A stretch of DNA of 32,398 nt from Thiotrichaceae bacterium (GCA_027083815.1 JALWMR010000224.1:1-32398), one strand, 5' to 3'. Numbered from the stretch's first letter, positions 9,201-18,505 are shown. Numbers and translations are program-made. The notes: a model not told the origin generated them from the sequence alone.

Positions 9201-12092
9201 GTGATTGTCATGAAACAGATAACAGCTATTAAGCCTTCTGCCTTTTTAAATATTGCTCAGATTATTTTCTGGCTGGTTTGCCTAAATGTCGCTTTCTTCC
9301 CTCTCGTTTCCTTTGCGAAAACGGCAGGGAAGCAGCAGACACAGGGCGCTAGCTATGATATGGCTGCGCTGTATCAACAGGCTTTTGGTAATAAAAAGAA
9401 AAAACAGCCATCTCGACACACCCCTCCCCCTTCTACACGTAAGTCTCAAAAAGTATTAGCGGCCAGCAAACCGGTAAAGCAATATGATTTAGCAGCATTA
9501 TATTCACAGGCATTTGGCAAGAAGCCATCGCGCTCTAGAAATACAAGAGAATCAAAACAGACAGAGAGTAAACAAAAGGACTTTGATCTTGATGCCCTAT
9601 ACGCCAAAGCCTTTGGCAAAAAGAGAGTGGTTGCGGCAGCTCCAAACCATGTTGATGTGGATTTACGAGTAAATAAAAATATCATGGGCGAAGTAACCGT
9701 ATTCAGCAGTGCTGCTGGAATGATCAATACGGTTGGTACAGAAAGCCTTTTAAACGTGCTAAAGGATGTACTCAAAGAACACATTTATAAAAGAATTAAG
9801 AAAAAAATAGCGGCAAAAAAGAAAATTCCCTTTAAGACATTGACCTTGTTGGGCATGAAGGCACATTACAATTCAGTAAATTTAAGTTTAGATTTACAAA
9901 TTAATCCCGCTTTGCGTAAACCACGCGTGTTATCCATGCAGAATAAGAAAAAGGTGAGTGTTCGAGATGAAAATAAAATAACAGCGGATGAAATTAGTGC
10001 TTTTTTGAATATGTATACCAGTGTGGGTCTGGACTCAGGTAGAGATAGCAGGGCTGATACCAAGGTAAAACTGGAAGGAAGCATTAATATTGATAATGTT
10101 GTATTGGAAAGCAGCGGAACCCTTAAAAATAGAAAGTGGGATATGGGTAGAACGAGACTGACTTATGATAAGCCAGATAAGCTACAACGTTTTGTTGTTG
10201 GTCATATTTCGACAGGCAATAGAAATTTCCAGGAAAACCTGGAGCTTACCGGCTTGAGGGTGAGTAAAGAATTCTTTATGAAGCCTGAGCTGCAAATAAC
10301 CCCCAAAGCTAATCAATCCTTTATTTTAGATACCGAATCCGAGGTTGAGGTTTATATCAATAATCAGCTACGCCAGCGGTTTTATCTTGAGGAAGGTATC
10401 TATTCATTAGAAGATATTGGTTTATATAACGGAGCAAACAACATCCTTGTAAAAATTACCGATGAGTTTGGTAAAGTTACCGAAAAAACCAGCACCCAAT
10501 ATTATGACTCTCACTTATTAAAGCCTCATTTATCGCTTTTCTCAATGAGCGTGGGTTATTTGAGTAACCAACAAGCGGTTAAAAATAACAAGCTGGAGAA
10601 TAAGCCAATTTTTAGTGGTTATTACCAGCGAGGCATTACCAAGAACCTCACAATGAGCCTGGATGCACAAATCAGTCCGAATAGTTACTTGCTGGGAGCC
10701 GAGGCGATTACATCTGTGCCTTTTGGCTCATTAAAAAACAGTATTGCTGTTAGTGGCGGAAGTGATAAGTCTACGGGCTTTGCAACAAGATTTGAGTTTA
10801 AGCCAAATATTCAGCGTCAAATAATTGGCCTGGATACCTTAAATGAAGATATGTTGCGTCTTGATACAGCGGTGGGAAAATTTGTCGATAGCTGGACTAT
10901 CTCTGGTGAATACCGCAGTGAAGATTTTTCGATGCTTAATCAGGATAATGCTTTGTTGTTATCCGGGCTTGATGATGAACAACTTAGAAATAAAAAGCTA
11001 AAGGCACGAATACAGACACATTTTGGTTTTGATCTGACACACAAGTGGCGTGGAAATTTAAGCCTAAGCGCTCAGAACTATTATGATAATAAATCAGCTT
11101 ATACGGCAAATTTGGCGGCAATAAAGCGCTTTAACAATGGTGTGCGCTTAGGTGTGGGGGCAAATTATGATAGCCGAGATGATTTTTCGGTTAGTTTGCA
11201 GGTTTCTATTCCGCTTTCCAGAGAAAAGGGTCGAAGGCGCAAAGATTTTGATGTCCTGACTAGCTCTAAAGATAAATCAATCAAAAGCAAATTTAGTGTA
11301 AAGCCCGGTAGTTATGTTGGTAAAAATAGTTTTGCTGGATCAGTTGAAGCGATTAAACGGGATAAATCAAATGAGCAGAAGCTGGATCTACGTTTTCGAC
11401 ATACCAATTTTGAAACAAACTTAATAGCGCGGAATCAATTGGATAAAGAGAATAAAAATTCTCAACAATTAAATATTGGTTTTAATACCAGCATTGCCTG
11501 TGTTGGCTCTAAATGTGCTTCAAGTTACCCGGTGAGTGATAGCTTTGCTTTGATATCGGGTCCTTCGAATCAGAATAGGCCGATTGCAGTAAATAATGGT
11601 CAGGCAAAATTCTTCTATTCAGATGAGAATTCAGGAATCCCTGATAATTACACCACGCTTATCAACAAAAAGGGAAGTACCGCCGTGGTTCCTTTAGAGT
11701 CATATCGTTATCAAAATATCAATGTAGATGAAAGCACCTTACCCAGTGGTTACGATGCAGAGAAAACTGAGTTTGAGGTCTTTCCTAGATATCATCAGGG
11801 CTTTATTGTTAAAGCAGGTGGTGAACCTGCCACAAGTCTATCGGGTGAGTTAATAAACTCTGGGCACAAACCATTAGGCTTTAAAGGTGGGCAGTGGGTG
11901 CCATTGAAAAATAAAGGTAAAACAATAGCCTTTTTCAGTAATAAAGCAGGTTTGTTCAGGGTGACATCTATCCCTGCAGGGCGCTACAAGCTAGAGTTGT
12001 TTGATTATCCGGATATGAGAGAAATTATAATTAATGTACCCGATAAGAAGGGCGGGGTACATGATGTGGGTAAATTGATCATTAATGAATAG
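9201..12092 (+). CDS. Outer-membrane fimbrial usher with an N-terminal repeat extension
   Basis: 963 aa; TcfC/usher-like beta-barrel core (SEVEVYINNQLRQRFYLEEGIYSLEDIGLYNGANNILVKITDEFG), C-terminal carboxypeptidase-regulatory-like segment; adjacent to chaperone and pilin genes. GTG at 9201 or ATG at 9210. Confidence 0.85.
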   Translation: MIVMKQITAIKPSAFLNIAQIIFWLVCLNVAFFPLVSFAKTAGKQQTQGASYDMAALYQQAFGNKKKKQPSRHTPPPSTRKSQKVLAASKPVKQYDLAALYSQAFGKKPSRSRNTRESKQTESKQKDFDLDALYAKAFGKKRVVAAAPNHVDVDLRVNKNIMGEVTVFSSAAGMINTVGTESLLNVLKDVLKEHIYKRIKKKIAAKKKIPFKTLTLLGMKAHYNSVNLSLDLQINPALRKPRVLSMQNKKKVSVRDENKITADEISAFLNMYTSVGLDSGRDSRADTKVKLEGSINIDNVVLESSGTLKNRKWDMGRTRLTYDKPDKLQRFVVGHISTGNRNFQENLELTGLRVSKEFFMKPELQITPKANQSFILDTESEVEVYINNQLRQRFYLEEGIYSLEDIGLYNGANNILVKITDEFGKVTEKTSTQYYDSHLLKPHLSLFSMSVGYLSNQQAVKNNKLENKPIFSGYYQRGITKNLTMSLDAQISPNSYLLGAEAITSVPFGSLKNSIAVSGGSDKSTGFATRFEFKPNIQRQIIGLDTLNEDMLRLDTAVGKFVDSWTISGEYRSEDFSMLNQDNALLLSGLDDEQLRNKKLKARIQTHFGFDLTHKWRGNLSLSAQNYYDNKSAYTANLAAIKRFNNGVRLGVGANYDSRDDFSVSLQVSIPLSREKGRRRKDFDVLTSSKDKSIKSKFSVKPGSYVGKNSFAGSVEAIKRDKSNEQKLDLRFRHTNFETNLIARNQLDKENKNSQQLNIGFNTSIACVGSKCASSYPVSDSFALISGPSNQNRPIAVNNGQAKFFYSDENSGIPDNYTTLINKKGSTAVVPLESYRYQNINVDESTLPSGYDAEKTEFEVFPRYHQGFIVKAGGEPATSLSGELINSGHKPLGFKGGQWVPLKNKGKTIAFFSNKAGLFRVTSIPAGRYKLELFDYPDMREIIINVPDKKGGVHDVGKLIINE

Positions 12093-12599
12093 CTATTGAG
12101 TAGTAACGACGACCGTAATAACATCCCGATAGTTGCCGGATTGGATAAATAAAGCAGGAAAAATATTTCCAAAAACAACTTGTGTCGGTGTGAACTGAAT
12201 ATTAGTTGGTAGCGTAGTACAGGGAATCGTAAGAGTTGGATTGCTTGTTCTGCCAAATTCTTGATTTTGATAAAGCACTTTGTACTTTGTAAGACTGTTG
12301 CCACTTACCGTGTGAAGTAGTTCGAAATTGTTTAAAGTTGAAAAGTTAAGATCGCAGTTTCCCCCTACATTGGATTCAAGCCCCATCGTTCCAAGATCAA
12401 CAACACTCGGAAATATCCAGTTTGCAATATCATTATTATCATATTGTCTGGAACTGCCTGGCGCTGTACCGGTTAACTTAACATACTCGGTATGAGTAAG
12501 AGTCAGTTCTATATCAGTTTGCCTTGTCTTTGCCTGGATAGATGCAGAGAAAACAGATAAAGATATACAGGCTACTAGCGTTTTAGCATTTATTATCAT
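12093..12599 (-). CDS. Pilin-like fimbrial subunit, paralogue of 12862-13350
   Basis: Signal peptide; TDIELTLTHTEYVKLTGT...DLGTMGLESNVGGNCDLNFSTLNNFELLHT...SGNYRDVITVVVTTQ aligns with the other pilin along its length. Confidence 0.75.
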   Translation of the reverse strand: MIINAKTLVACISLSVFSASIQAKTRQTDIELTLTHTEYVKLTGTAPGSSRQYDNNDIANWIFPSVVDLGTMGLESNVGGNCDLNFSTLNNFELLHTVSGNSLTKYKVLYQNQEFGRTSNPTLTIPCTTLPTNIQFTPTQVVFGNIFPALFIQSGNYRDVITVVVTTQ

Positions 12600-12861
12600 T
12601 ATTTTTTTGTATGGGGGTTCGTTCTTATTTATCTTGCATTATTGTGCAGTGAAGCTGAATGTAGCCTTAAGAGAGTATTAACTATACATAAATTAAGTCA
12701 CTTCATCGACAAATGGAGTTAACCCGACGAATGGTTGCTAACTTAATAGTTCGTTCAGGAAAGGTTAAGCAAAAAAAACTTACCATGTTTGCACGTTGAC
12801 ACAATATAAAAATTTAGAGTCAGCTTAACAATAACCCCAATCCCTAAAAAAGGAAAAAATA

Positions 12862-13350
12862 ATGAAATTAAGAAACTCCCTAATCGCATCTGCAGCACTT
12901 CTAGCAATGAGCTCTTTTGCAACAGCTGCAACTGATACTACTGATATCGAAATCAATGTAACAAAAGATGCTTACGTAAACTTTATAGGTTCTTTACAAG
13001 GTAATGCGACTAAAACATTGGCGCTAGCAGATGTAGATGCCACAACAACTACATTGGGTACATTAGGTACAGAGTCAAATACAACAGGTACATGTACGGT
13101 TGATTTTACAACAGACAATGATTTTAAAATGGTACATGATACGGATGCTACTTTATTCCTGCATGGTGCTAGTCAATATACGCTCGCATATGAAGGTGCA
13201 ACTATCCAGTCTGGTGGTACAAACTCAGTAAACCTGGCGACTTGTAACAATGCAGCAAGCAACATGGATATGACTTCTCCAGCTTTGCCAGCAGTTGTAA
13301 TTGCGGGTACATACACAGATACTATTCACGTAACTGTAACAACTCAGTAA
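12862..13350 (+). CDS. Fimbrial major subunit (pilin)-like protein
   Basis: Signal peptide ending ATAATD; TDIEINVTKDAYVNFIGS...LGTLGTESNTTGTCTVDFTTDNDFKMVHD...AGTYTDTIHVTVTTQ; followed by a strong terminator. Confidence 0.8.
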   Translation: MKLRNSLIASAALLAMSSFATAATDTTDIEINVTKDAYVNFIGSLQGNATKTLALADVDATTTTLGTLGTESNTTGTCTVDFTTDNDFKMVHDTDATLFLHGASQYTLAYEGATIQSGGTNSVNLATCNNAASNMDMTSPALPAVVIAGTYTDTIHVTVTTQ

Positions 13351-13368
13351 TTTTTACGTGATGTTTTG

Positions 13369-13397
13369 AGCCGCTACCTTTGGGTAGCGGCTTTTTT
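13369..13397 (+). terminator. Rho-independent terminator of the pilin gene
   Basis: Perfect 10-bp stem AGCCGCTACC-TTTG-GGTAGCGGCT followed by TTTTT. Confidence 0.95.
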
Positions 13398-13469
13398 ATG
13401 CCTAAAAATCAAGGTTGGCTTAGCTATACGAGAGAGATAGCAACCTTTGTTAATCAGGTTCGTTGTTGG

Positions 13470-13504
13470 ACAAAACGCAATAAAAGGTGGGGGGGTGTAC
13501 TTTT
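13470..13504 (+). repeat. Dispersed G-tract dyad repeat, copy 4
   Basis: acaaaacgcaataaaaggtgGGGGGGTGTACTTTT; between convergent genes. Confidence 0.85.
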
Positions 13505-13533
13505 GGGTGCTTCTAAAAAGGGCTTTATAGCGG

Positions 13534-13794
13534 TTAGTTTGCTTTTTCTTCAAGGTCAATATTTTTTGGTGGAGGCATTTGTAGAAAGAAACCGTTTTCT
13601 TTAAGGTTTCGTATTACTTCCTGGGCTTCTGCCCTTACCAGTTTGCGATTCTGGCTTAAATCAAATTCGAATGAGAAGTCTATATCACCCAAAAGCGTAA
13701 GTAGTGATTCTGGTACTTTTTCAAAGTTGTCTTTTTCGAGTATGTAAAGATACATACCTTTTTTAGTATTACTGCGGTAAATGAAACAGTTCAT
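13534..13794 (-). CDS. ycgL: YcgL domain-containing protein
   Basis: MNCFIYRSNTKKGMYLYILEKDNFEKVPESLLTLLGD...RKLVRAEAQEVIRNLKENGFFLQMPPP matches the YcgL family pattern. Confidence 0.85.
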   Translation of the reverse strand: MNCFIYRSNTKKGMYLYILEKDNFEKVPESLLTLLGDIDFSFEFDLSQNRKLVRAEAQEVIRNLKENGFFLQMPPPKNIDLEEKAN

Positions 13795-14492
13795 GGTAAT
13801 GCTTTTCTGGTCATTAACTGTAATTCTTTAATGTTGCCAATCGGCAGTTCCTGCTTTCCTGCTGACTGTATAATAACTGTACCGTTGTTAACAGCGAGTA
13901 TTCGTCCTTCGTAAGACTCTTTATTTGTTTTAATTTTTACAATGCGATTTTTCAGTGCCGTAATTTGATTAACAGGGATGGTTTCAAATGTCATCATGTA
14001 TAAAGCCTTTGCGGGTAAGCGGCCCATTTTACTTTCGTCAATAACACGCTGACGGGTATTAGAAAAAGGGGCAATGGCAGAAGTAACAGGTGGAGCATCA
14101 CTAGAGAAAGCTTGTCCTGCTGATGATTCTTCGCCAGGTGATATGCTGGGTGCAGGTTTGATTATTGTTGTACCTGTATTGCCGCTAATAGTTTGTTGAA
14201 CAGTGCCAATATTATCTTCTCCACCATTAAAACGTAGCAATAAATTATCAACACCTTTATTGGCACCAAAAAACCAGCTCGCACTTAAAATAATGAAGCC
14301 TAAGACGCCCATAAAGAACTTTTTACTGACCTTGTTCCATAGTGCTGGCAGGGTGACAATATTAAGAACAGGTAAGGCAGATATCATTCCCGTTATTAAG
14401 TTATATTTAAAACCCGCGCGTACATATCCCAGGTAGCTAAAGAAAAAAAGCAATAAACCAAGTGCGGCGATGATAGTGAGGGCAAGTTCCAT
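13791..14492 (-). CDS. Membrane protein with C-terminal Sm/LSm-like domain
   Basis: N-terminal TM segments; C-terminal ITALKNRIVKIKTNKESYEGRILAVNNGTVIIQSAGKQELPIGNIKELQL resembles an Sm fold; 4-nt ATGA overlap with ycgL. Confidence 0.65.
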   Translation of the reverse strand: MELALTIIAALGLLLFFFSYLGYVRAGFKYNLITGMISALPVLNIVTLPALWNKVSKKFFMGVLGFIILSASWFFGANKGVDNLLLRFNGGEDNIGTVQQTISGNTGTTIIKPAPSISPGEESSAGQAFSSDAPPVTSAIAPFSNTRQRVIDESKMGRLPAKALYMMTFETIPVNQITALKNRIVKIKTNKESYEGRILAVNNGTVIIQSAGKQELPIGNIKELQLMTRKALP

Positions 14493-14655
14493 GAAGCAAC
14501 CATCTAGAATAGAGTGTGATAATTGTACACGTTTTAATCCCCTTGTTGCTATTCGGAAAAAGAAAAATCTGGCCGCCTCTTATCCGGCTTGTGTAGGTAG
14601 GGCTTATAGAGTCTGATAAAATTGGAATATCGCAAGCATAAGAATACTTTAAAAC

Positions 14656-16164
14656 GTGAACCTTTCTGTTATTTATAGTCGCACTAATGATGGTGTTGAA
14701 GCGCCACAAGTTACTGTGGAAGTGCACTTAAGTAATGGCTTACCGGGCTTTTCCATTGTAGGTTTGGCTGAACTTGCGGTAAAAGAAAGTAAGGATCGTG
14801 TCAGGGCGGCAATTATTAATTCTAATTTTGATTTTCCTGCCAAACGCATTACAGTCAGTCTGGCTCCGGCTGATATACCAAAAGATGGTGGGCGTTTTGA
14901 TTTGCCTATTGCCTTAGGTATTCTTGCTGCATCTGGTCAGATACCAGCAGATAAACTGGATCAGTATGAGTTTATTGGTGAGTTATCACTGGGTGGGCAA
15001 TTAAGATCAGTAAAGGGAGTATTACCGACTGCATTCTCCGCTAATCAAGCAAAGCGCATGTTGTTTGTGCCGTTAGATAATGCGAATGAAGCAAGCTTAA
15101 TGAAATCATTGCCTGTTTATGCCGCAAATCATTTGCTACAAATATGCAACCATCTAGCGGATATAGAAAAACTATCCTTGTTTAGTGTCACTGCTGAAAA
15201 AAAGGAACCGGACTATTTAATTGATATTAATGAGGTTAAAGGGCAATTTCAGGCAAAGAGAGCCTTAGAAATTGCCGCAGCCGGGAATCATCATTTAATG
15301 ATGATTGGCCCGCCTGGTACAGGAAAAACCATGCTGGCAAAGCGCCTTGCAACAATATTACCACCGATGACAGAATCTGAAGCACTGGAGTCGGCAACCA
15401 TTGCTTCAATTAGTGACCAGGGTTTCAAGGTTGATAACTGGGGCTTACGACCTGTTAGAGACCCGCATCATACCTCATCTGGCGTGGCCCTGGTGGGCGG
15501 TGGATCTAAAGTCAGACCGGGTGAGATATCTTTGGCTCACAATGGCATTCTGTTTCTGGATGAGCTGACTGAGTTTGACCGTCGCGTTCTGGATGTGCTT
15601 AGAGAGCCTTTGGAAACAGGAGAAATAACAATTTCCCGTGCAGCGCGTCAAGCCACATACCCAGCAAAATTCCAGCTTATTGCAGCCATGAACCCGTGTC
15701 CACAAGGCTTGGATTGTGACTTTCGTAGTAATTGCCAATGTTCTATTGAACAACAACGACGTTATCGCTCTAAGCTTTCCGCCCCTTTTCTTGATCGCAT
15801 TGATTTGCAAATAGAAGTATTGCGTTTGCCAAGAGAGGATCTACAAAAGCCGGCGCAGGGTGAGTCTAGCCAGCAAGTGCGAGAGCGTGTTGTTGCAGCA
15901 CGAAAACATCAAATAAGGCGCCAGGGTAAGGCTAACCAGTTTTTGGGCAATAAAGAGATTGAGTCTGTTTGCACAATCAGTAAAGCTGATGAAGCATTGC
16001 TTGCACAGGTGATGGATAAGTTTAGGCTATCAGCTCGGGCTTATCATCGCATATTAAAAGTATCCCGAACCATTGCTGATTTGTCAGGTAGTGAGCAGAT
16101 AGAGACTAACCATATTAGCGAAGCGGTATCTTATCGTGCAATGGATAGATTGAATGCACGTTAA
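14656..16164 (+). CDS. comM: YifB/ComM family Mg-chelatase-like AAA+ ATPase
   Basis: VHLSNGLPGFSIVGLAELAVKESKDRVRAAI, Walker A GPPGTGKTMLAKRL, PRDPHHTSS-like motif and CPQGLDCDFRSNCQCS. GTG start. Confidence 0.92.
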   Translation: MNLSVIYSRTNDGVEAPQVTVEVHLSNGLPGFSIVGLAELAVKESKDRVRAAIINSNFDFPAKRITVSLAPADIPKDGGRFDLPIALGILAASGQIPADKLDQYEFIGELSLGGQLRSVKGVLPTAFSANQAKRMLFVPLDNANEASLMKSLPVYAANHLLQICNHLADIEKLSLFSVTAEKKEPDYLIDINEVKGQFQAKRALEIAAAGNHHLMMIGPPGTGKTMLAKRLATILPPMTESEALESATIASISDQGFKVDNWGLRPVRDPHHTSSGVALVGGGSKVRPGEISLAHNGILFLDELTEFDRRVLDVLREPLETGEITISRAARQATYPAKFQLIAAMNPCPQGLDCDFRSNCQCSIEQQRRYRSKLSAPFLDRIDLQIEVLRLPREDLQKPAQGESSQQVRERVVAARKHQIRRQGKANQFLGNKEIESVCTISKADEALLAQVMDKFRLSARAYHRILKVSRTIADLSGSEQIETNHISEAVSYRAMDRLNAR

Positions 16165-16186
16165 GTAGATGGCAAGCCTATAGAAC

Positions 16187-16224
16187 GAGAAAAGCGATAA
16201 AAAGTGGGGGGGTGTACTTTTAAA
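16187..16224 (+). repeat. Dispersed G-tract dyad repeat, copy 5
   Basis: cgagaaaagcgataaaaagtgGGGGGGTGTACTTTTaaa; between convergent genes. Confidence 0.85.
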
Positions 16225-16251
16225 GCTTTCTTTTGCTCTTTGATTGTACGT

Positions 16252-16779
16252 TTAACGATGCCCAATACCATAAACTTGCTTATACATGGATGTCATATCC
16301 TTACTGCTGCTACGAATCAGCTTGTCGACGCTCATTATTACAAACTCAAGCAAATTCACTGCAATATAGGAATGTTCTACGCAAAGTCGTTTATACATGG
16401 GTCTTGAAATAGCAAGTGCTACAAGGCCTTTTGAGCCTGCTTTGAGCCGAATTGAGCGTGGTTGTCTATCAAAGAACGACATTTCACCAGCTAAACAGCC
16501 TGATTCGATACGTCCAATTGTTATTTCTTTGTCAGCCTCAACATTAATCAGGTTAACCCTGCCGCTGAGCACCAGATAAAACTCTTCTCCTATATCACCA
16601 ATATCGGCAATAATTTGTCCGGGTTCAGCTTCAAGTAATTTGGTAAAAGAAACAAATGTAGCGACTTCATCCCTTGTAAGTGCTTCACAAAATTTGGGGC
16701 AGGTGCTAATAACTTTTTCAACGAGTTCTTTAGGTGCGGTTGTGCTCATTATGGAAAACTCTTGCTTTATAATTGGCAT
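16252..16779 (-). CDS. Cyclic nucleotide-binding (cNMP/Crp-type sensor) domain protein without obvious HTH
   Basis: FVSFTKLLEAEPGQIIADIGDIGEEFYLVLSGRVNLI...GRIESGCLAGEMSFFDRQPRSIRLKA. A start at 16749 (MSTTAPKE) is also possible. Confidence 0.8.
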   Translation of the reverse strand: MPIIKQEFSIMSTTAPKELVEKVISTCPKFCEALTRDEVATFVSFTKLLEAEPGQIIADIGDIGEEFYLVLSGRVNLINVEADKEITIGRIESGCLAGEMSFFDRQPRSIRLKAGSKGLVALAISRPMYKRLCVEHSYIAVNLLEFVIMSVDKLIRSSSKDMTSMYKQVYGIGHR

Positions 16780-16840
16780 GGATTATACGCCTTGGTTATA
16801 CTGTTTTCGACAATTAATATGACAACAAAGTGGATTTAAT

Positions 16841-17074
16841 ATGAGTATAAGCAATGAAGACGTGGCAAAATTAATTCAACAAGGAATTCCAGATGCTGAA
16901 GTATCTGTTGATGGCGATGGCTATAAGTATGAGGCAACCGTAATCAGTTCACGCTTCGAAGGTTTGAATACGTTAAAGCGACATCAAGCGGTCTATGCGG
17001 CAGTGAATAGTGCAATAAGCTCTGGTGATCTACACGCTTTAACTATTCATGCTAAAACTCCCGATGAAGTCTAA
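16841..17074 (+). CDS. BolA family protein (IbaG-like)
   Basis: VAKLIQQGIPDAEVSVDGDGYKYEATVISSRFEGLNTLKRHQAVYAAV...LHALTIHAKTPDE. Confidence 0.92.
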   Translation: MSISNEDVAKLIQQGIPDAEVSVDGDGYKYEATVISSRFEGLNTLKRHQAVYAAVNSAISSGDLHALTIHAKTPDEV

Positions 17075-17076
17075 CT

Positions 17077-17325
17077 ATGAGTAAACCCAAAATTCACAGG
17101 CTGGATGCTCGGCGCCTGCTTTGTCCGATGCCGGTTATCAGGGTACAACAGCTTATTGAAGAGCTGGGCGAAGCAGCAATAGGAGATCAGATTGAAGCAA
17201 TTTGTACTGATCCTGGGGCACTTTATGATATCCCTGCCTGGGCAAAGGTACATGGTCATAGTGTGCTTGATACTCATGAAGAAGATTATGAATATATGAT
17301 CACTATCCAAATAGAAAGAGCGTAA
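17077..17325 (+). CDS. tusA: Sulfurtransferase TusA family protein
   Basis: LDARRLLCPMPVIRVQQLIEEL with the CPxP motif. Confidence 0.92.
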   Translation: MSKPKIHRLDARRLLCPMPVIRVQQLIEELGEAAIGDQIEAICTDPGALYDIPAWAKVHGHSVLDTHEEDYEYMITIQIERA

Positions 17326-17332
17326 TAAATAG

Positions 17333-18505
17333 ATGGATCAGGTAGATGTTGAATACTCTGTGTCTGATAAGAACAAGCTACGTTATCAGGCTACCCGGAA
17401 GGTCACTTTGGTGGGTATGTTTGTTAATATATTCTTATCATTGGCACAGTTAATTGGTGGTTTTTTTGCACACTCCCAGGCCCTGATTGCCGATGGAGTT
17501 CATACCCTTTCCGATCTTGCCAGTGATATTGTGGTGCTAATTGCTGCCAAACTAGCTAGCAAAGACGCAGATGAAGATCATCCATACGGGCATGGTCGTT
17601 TTGAGACAGTGGCAACGGTTATTCTTGGCGTGGCATTAGCTTCCGTTGCGGTTGGTATTGCAATGAATGCTTTCAGCCGCTTAATGAACCCTGAGCACCT
17701 GTTACAGCCGCAGCCAATTGCAATATTATTTGCCGTACTTGCTATCATCAGCAAAGAGGGCCTCTATCACTACACCATGCATGTAGCAAAAAAAATAGAT
17801 TCAAAAATGCTTCGAGCAAATGCCTGGCATCATCGCTCTGATGCAATATCATCGATTTTAGTAACAATTGGCGTTGCCGGAAGTGTCTTTTTTAAAATTC
17901 CCTGGCTAGACGCCGTTGCTGCTATTTTAGTAGCTACTATGATTTTTTATATGGGTATACGTCTTATTCTGGATAGCACCATGGAGCTGGTGGATACTGC
18001 TTTAGAACCAGAAAAAACTGAAGAAATCAGGGCATTTATCAGTGGTATCGAAGGTGTGGAGCAAACGCATATGCTGCGTACCCGAAAAATGGGTAACAAT
18101 GTCCTGGCTGATGTGCACATACAGGTTAATTCCTATTTGAGTGTGTCTGAGGGGCACTATATTGCCGAACGGGTGATTTATTTACTGCGCCAGAAGTTTC
18201 CTGAAATGCATGATATTACAGTACATATTGACCCAGAAGATGATGAAACAACAAGCCCTTCTGCTAAACTGCCTGATCGTCGTGAAGTTATGGCGCGAAT
18301 CTACCCTAAAATTCAGGAGCTTGAGCTAGACCAAAGCATTGGTAATATTGTTTTACACTATATTGATGGAAAAATTGAAATTCAAGTTTTTCTAAATAGT
18401 GATGCTGATACAAGTAAAGCTGAGCATTTGAAAAATGCTTGTTGTGAAGATGAAGATATACGAACCGTAACGTTTTACAAAAAAGTTGCTCATAAGCCTA
18501 ACTGA
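17333..18505 (+). CDS. Cation diffusion facilitator (FieF-like) transporter
   Basis: ADGVHTLSDLASDIVVL, DEDHPYGHGRFE, NAWHHRSDAISS and C-terminal cytoplasmic domain. Confidence 0.93.
   Translation: MDQVDVEYSVSDKNKLRYQATRKVTLVGMFVNIFLSLAQLIGGFFAHSQALIADGVHTLSDLASDIVVLIAAKLASKDADEDHPYGHGRFETVATVILGVALASVAVGIAMNAFSRLMNPEHLLQPQPIAILFAVLAIISKEGLYHYTMHVAKKIDSKMLRANAWHHRSDAISSILVTIGVAGSVFFKIPWLDAVAAILVATMIFYMGIRLILDSTMELVDTALEPEKTEEIRAFISGIEGVEQTHMLRTRKMGNNVLADVHIQVNSYLSVSEGHYIAERVIYLLRQKFPEMHDITVHIDPEDDETTSPSAKLPDRREVMARIYPKIQELELDQSIGNIVLHYIDGKIEIQVFLNSDADTSKAEHLKNACCEDEDIRTVTFYKKVAHKPN

Noticed and set aside
9446-10084. Minus-strand ORFs of 112 and 72 aa inside the usher
   Set aside because: Antisense shadow ORFs of a well-supported CDS.
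14522-14536. Possible ninth repeat copy (attgtacacgtttt)
   Set aside because: Shares only GTACAC; lacks the C/G tract and flanking consensus.
14437-14727. 96-aa minus-strand ORF overlapping the Sm-like gene and comM start
   Set aside because: Overlaps two better supported CDSs and has no recognisable domain.
16841-17325. bolA-tusA pair as a novel sulfur system
   Set aside because: Both are standard housekeeping proteins and their proximity alone is not unusual.
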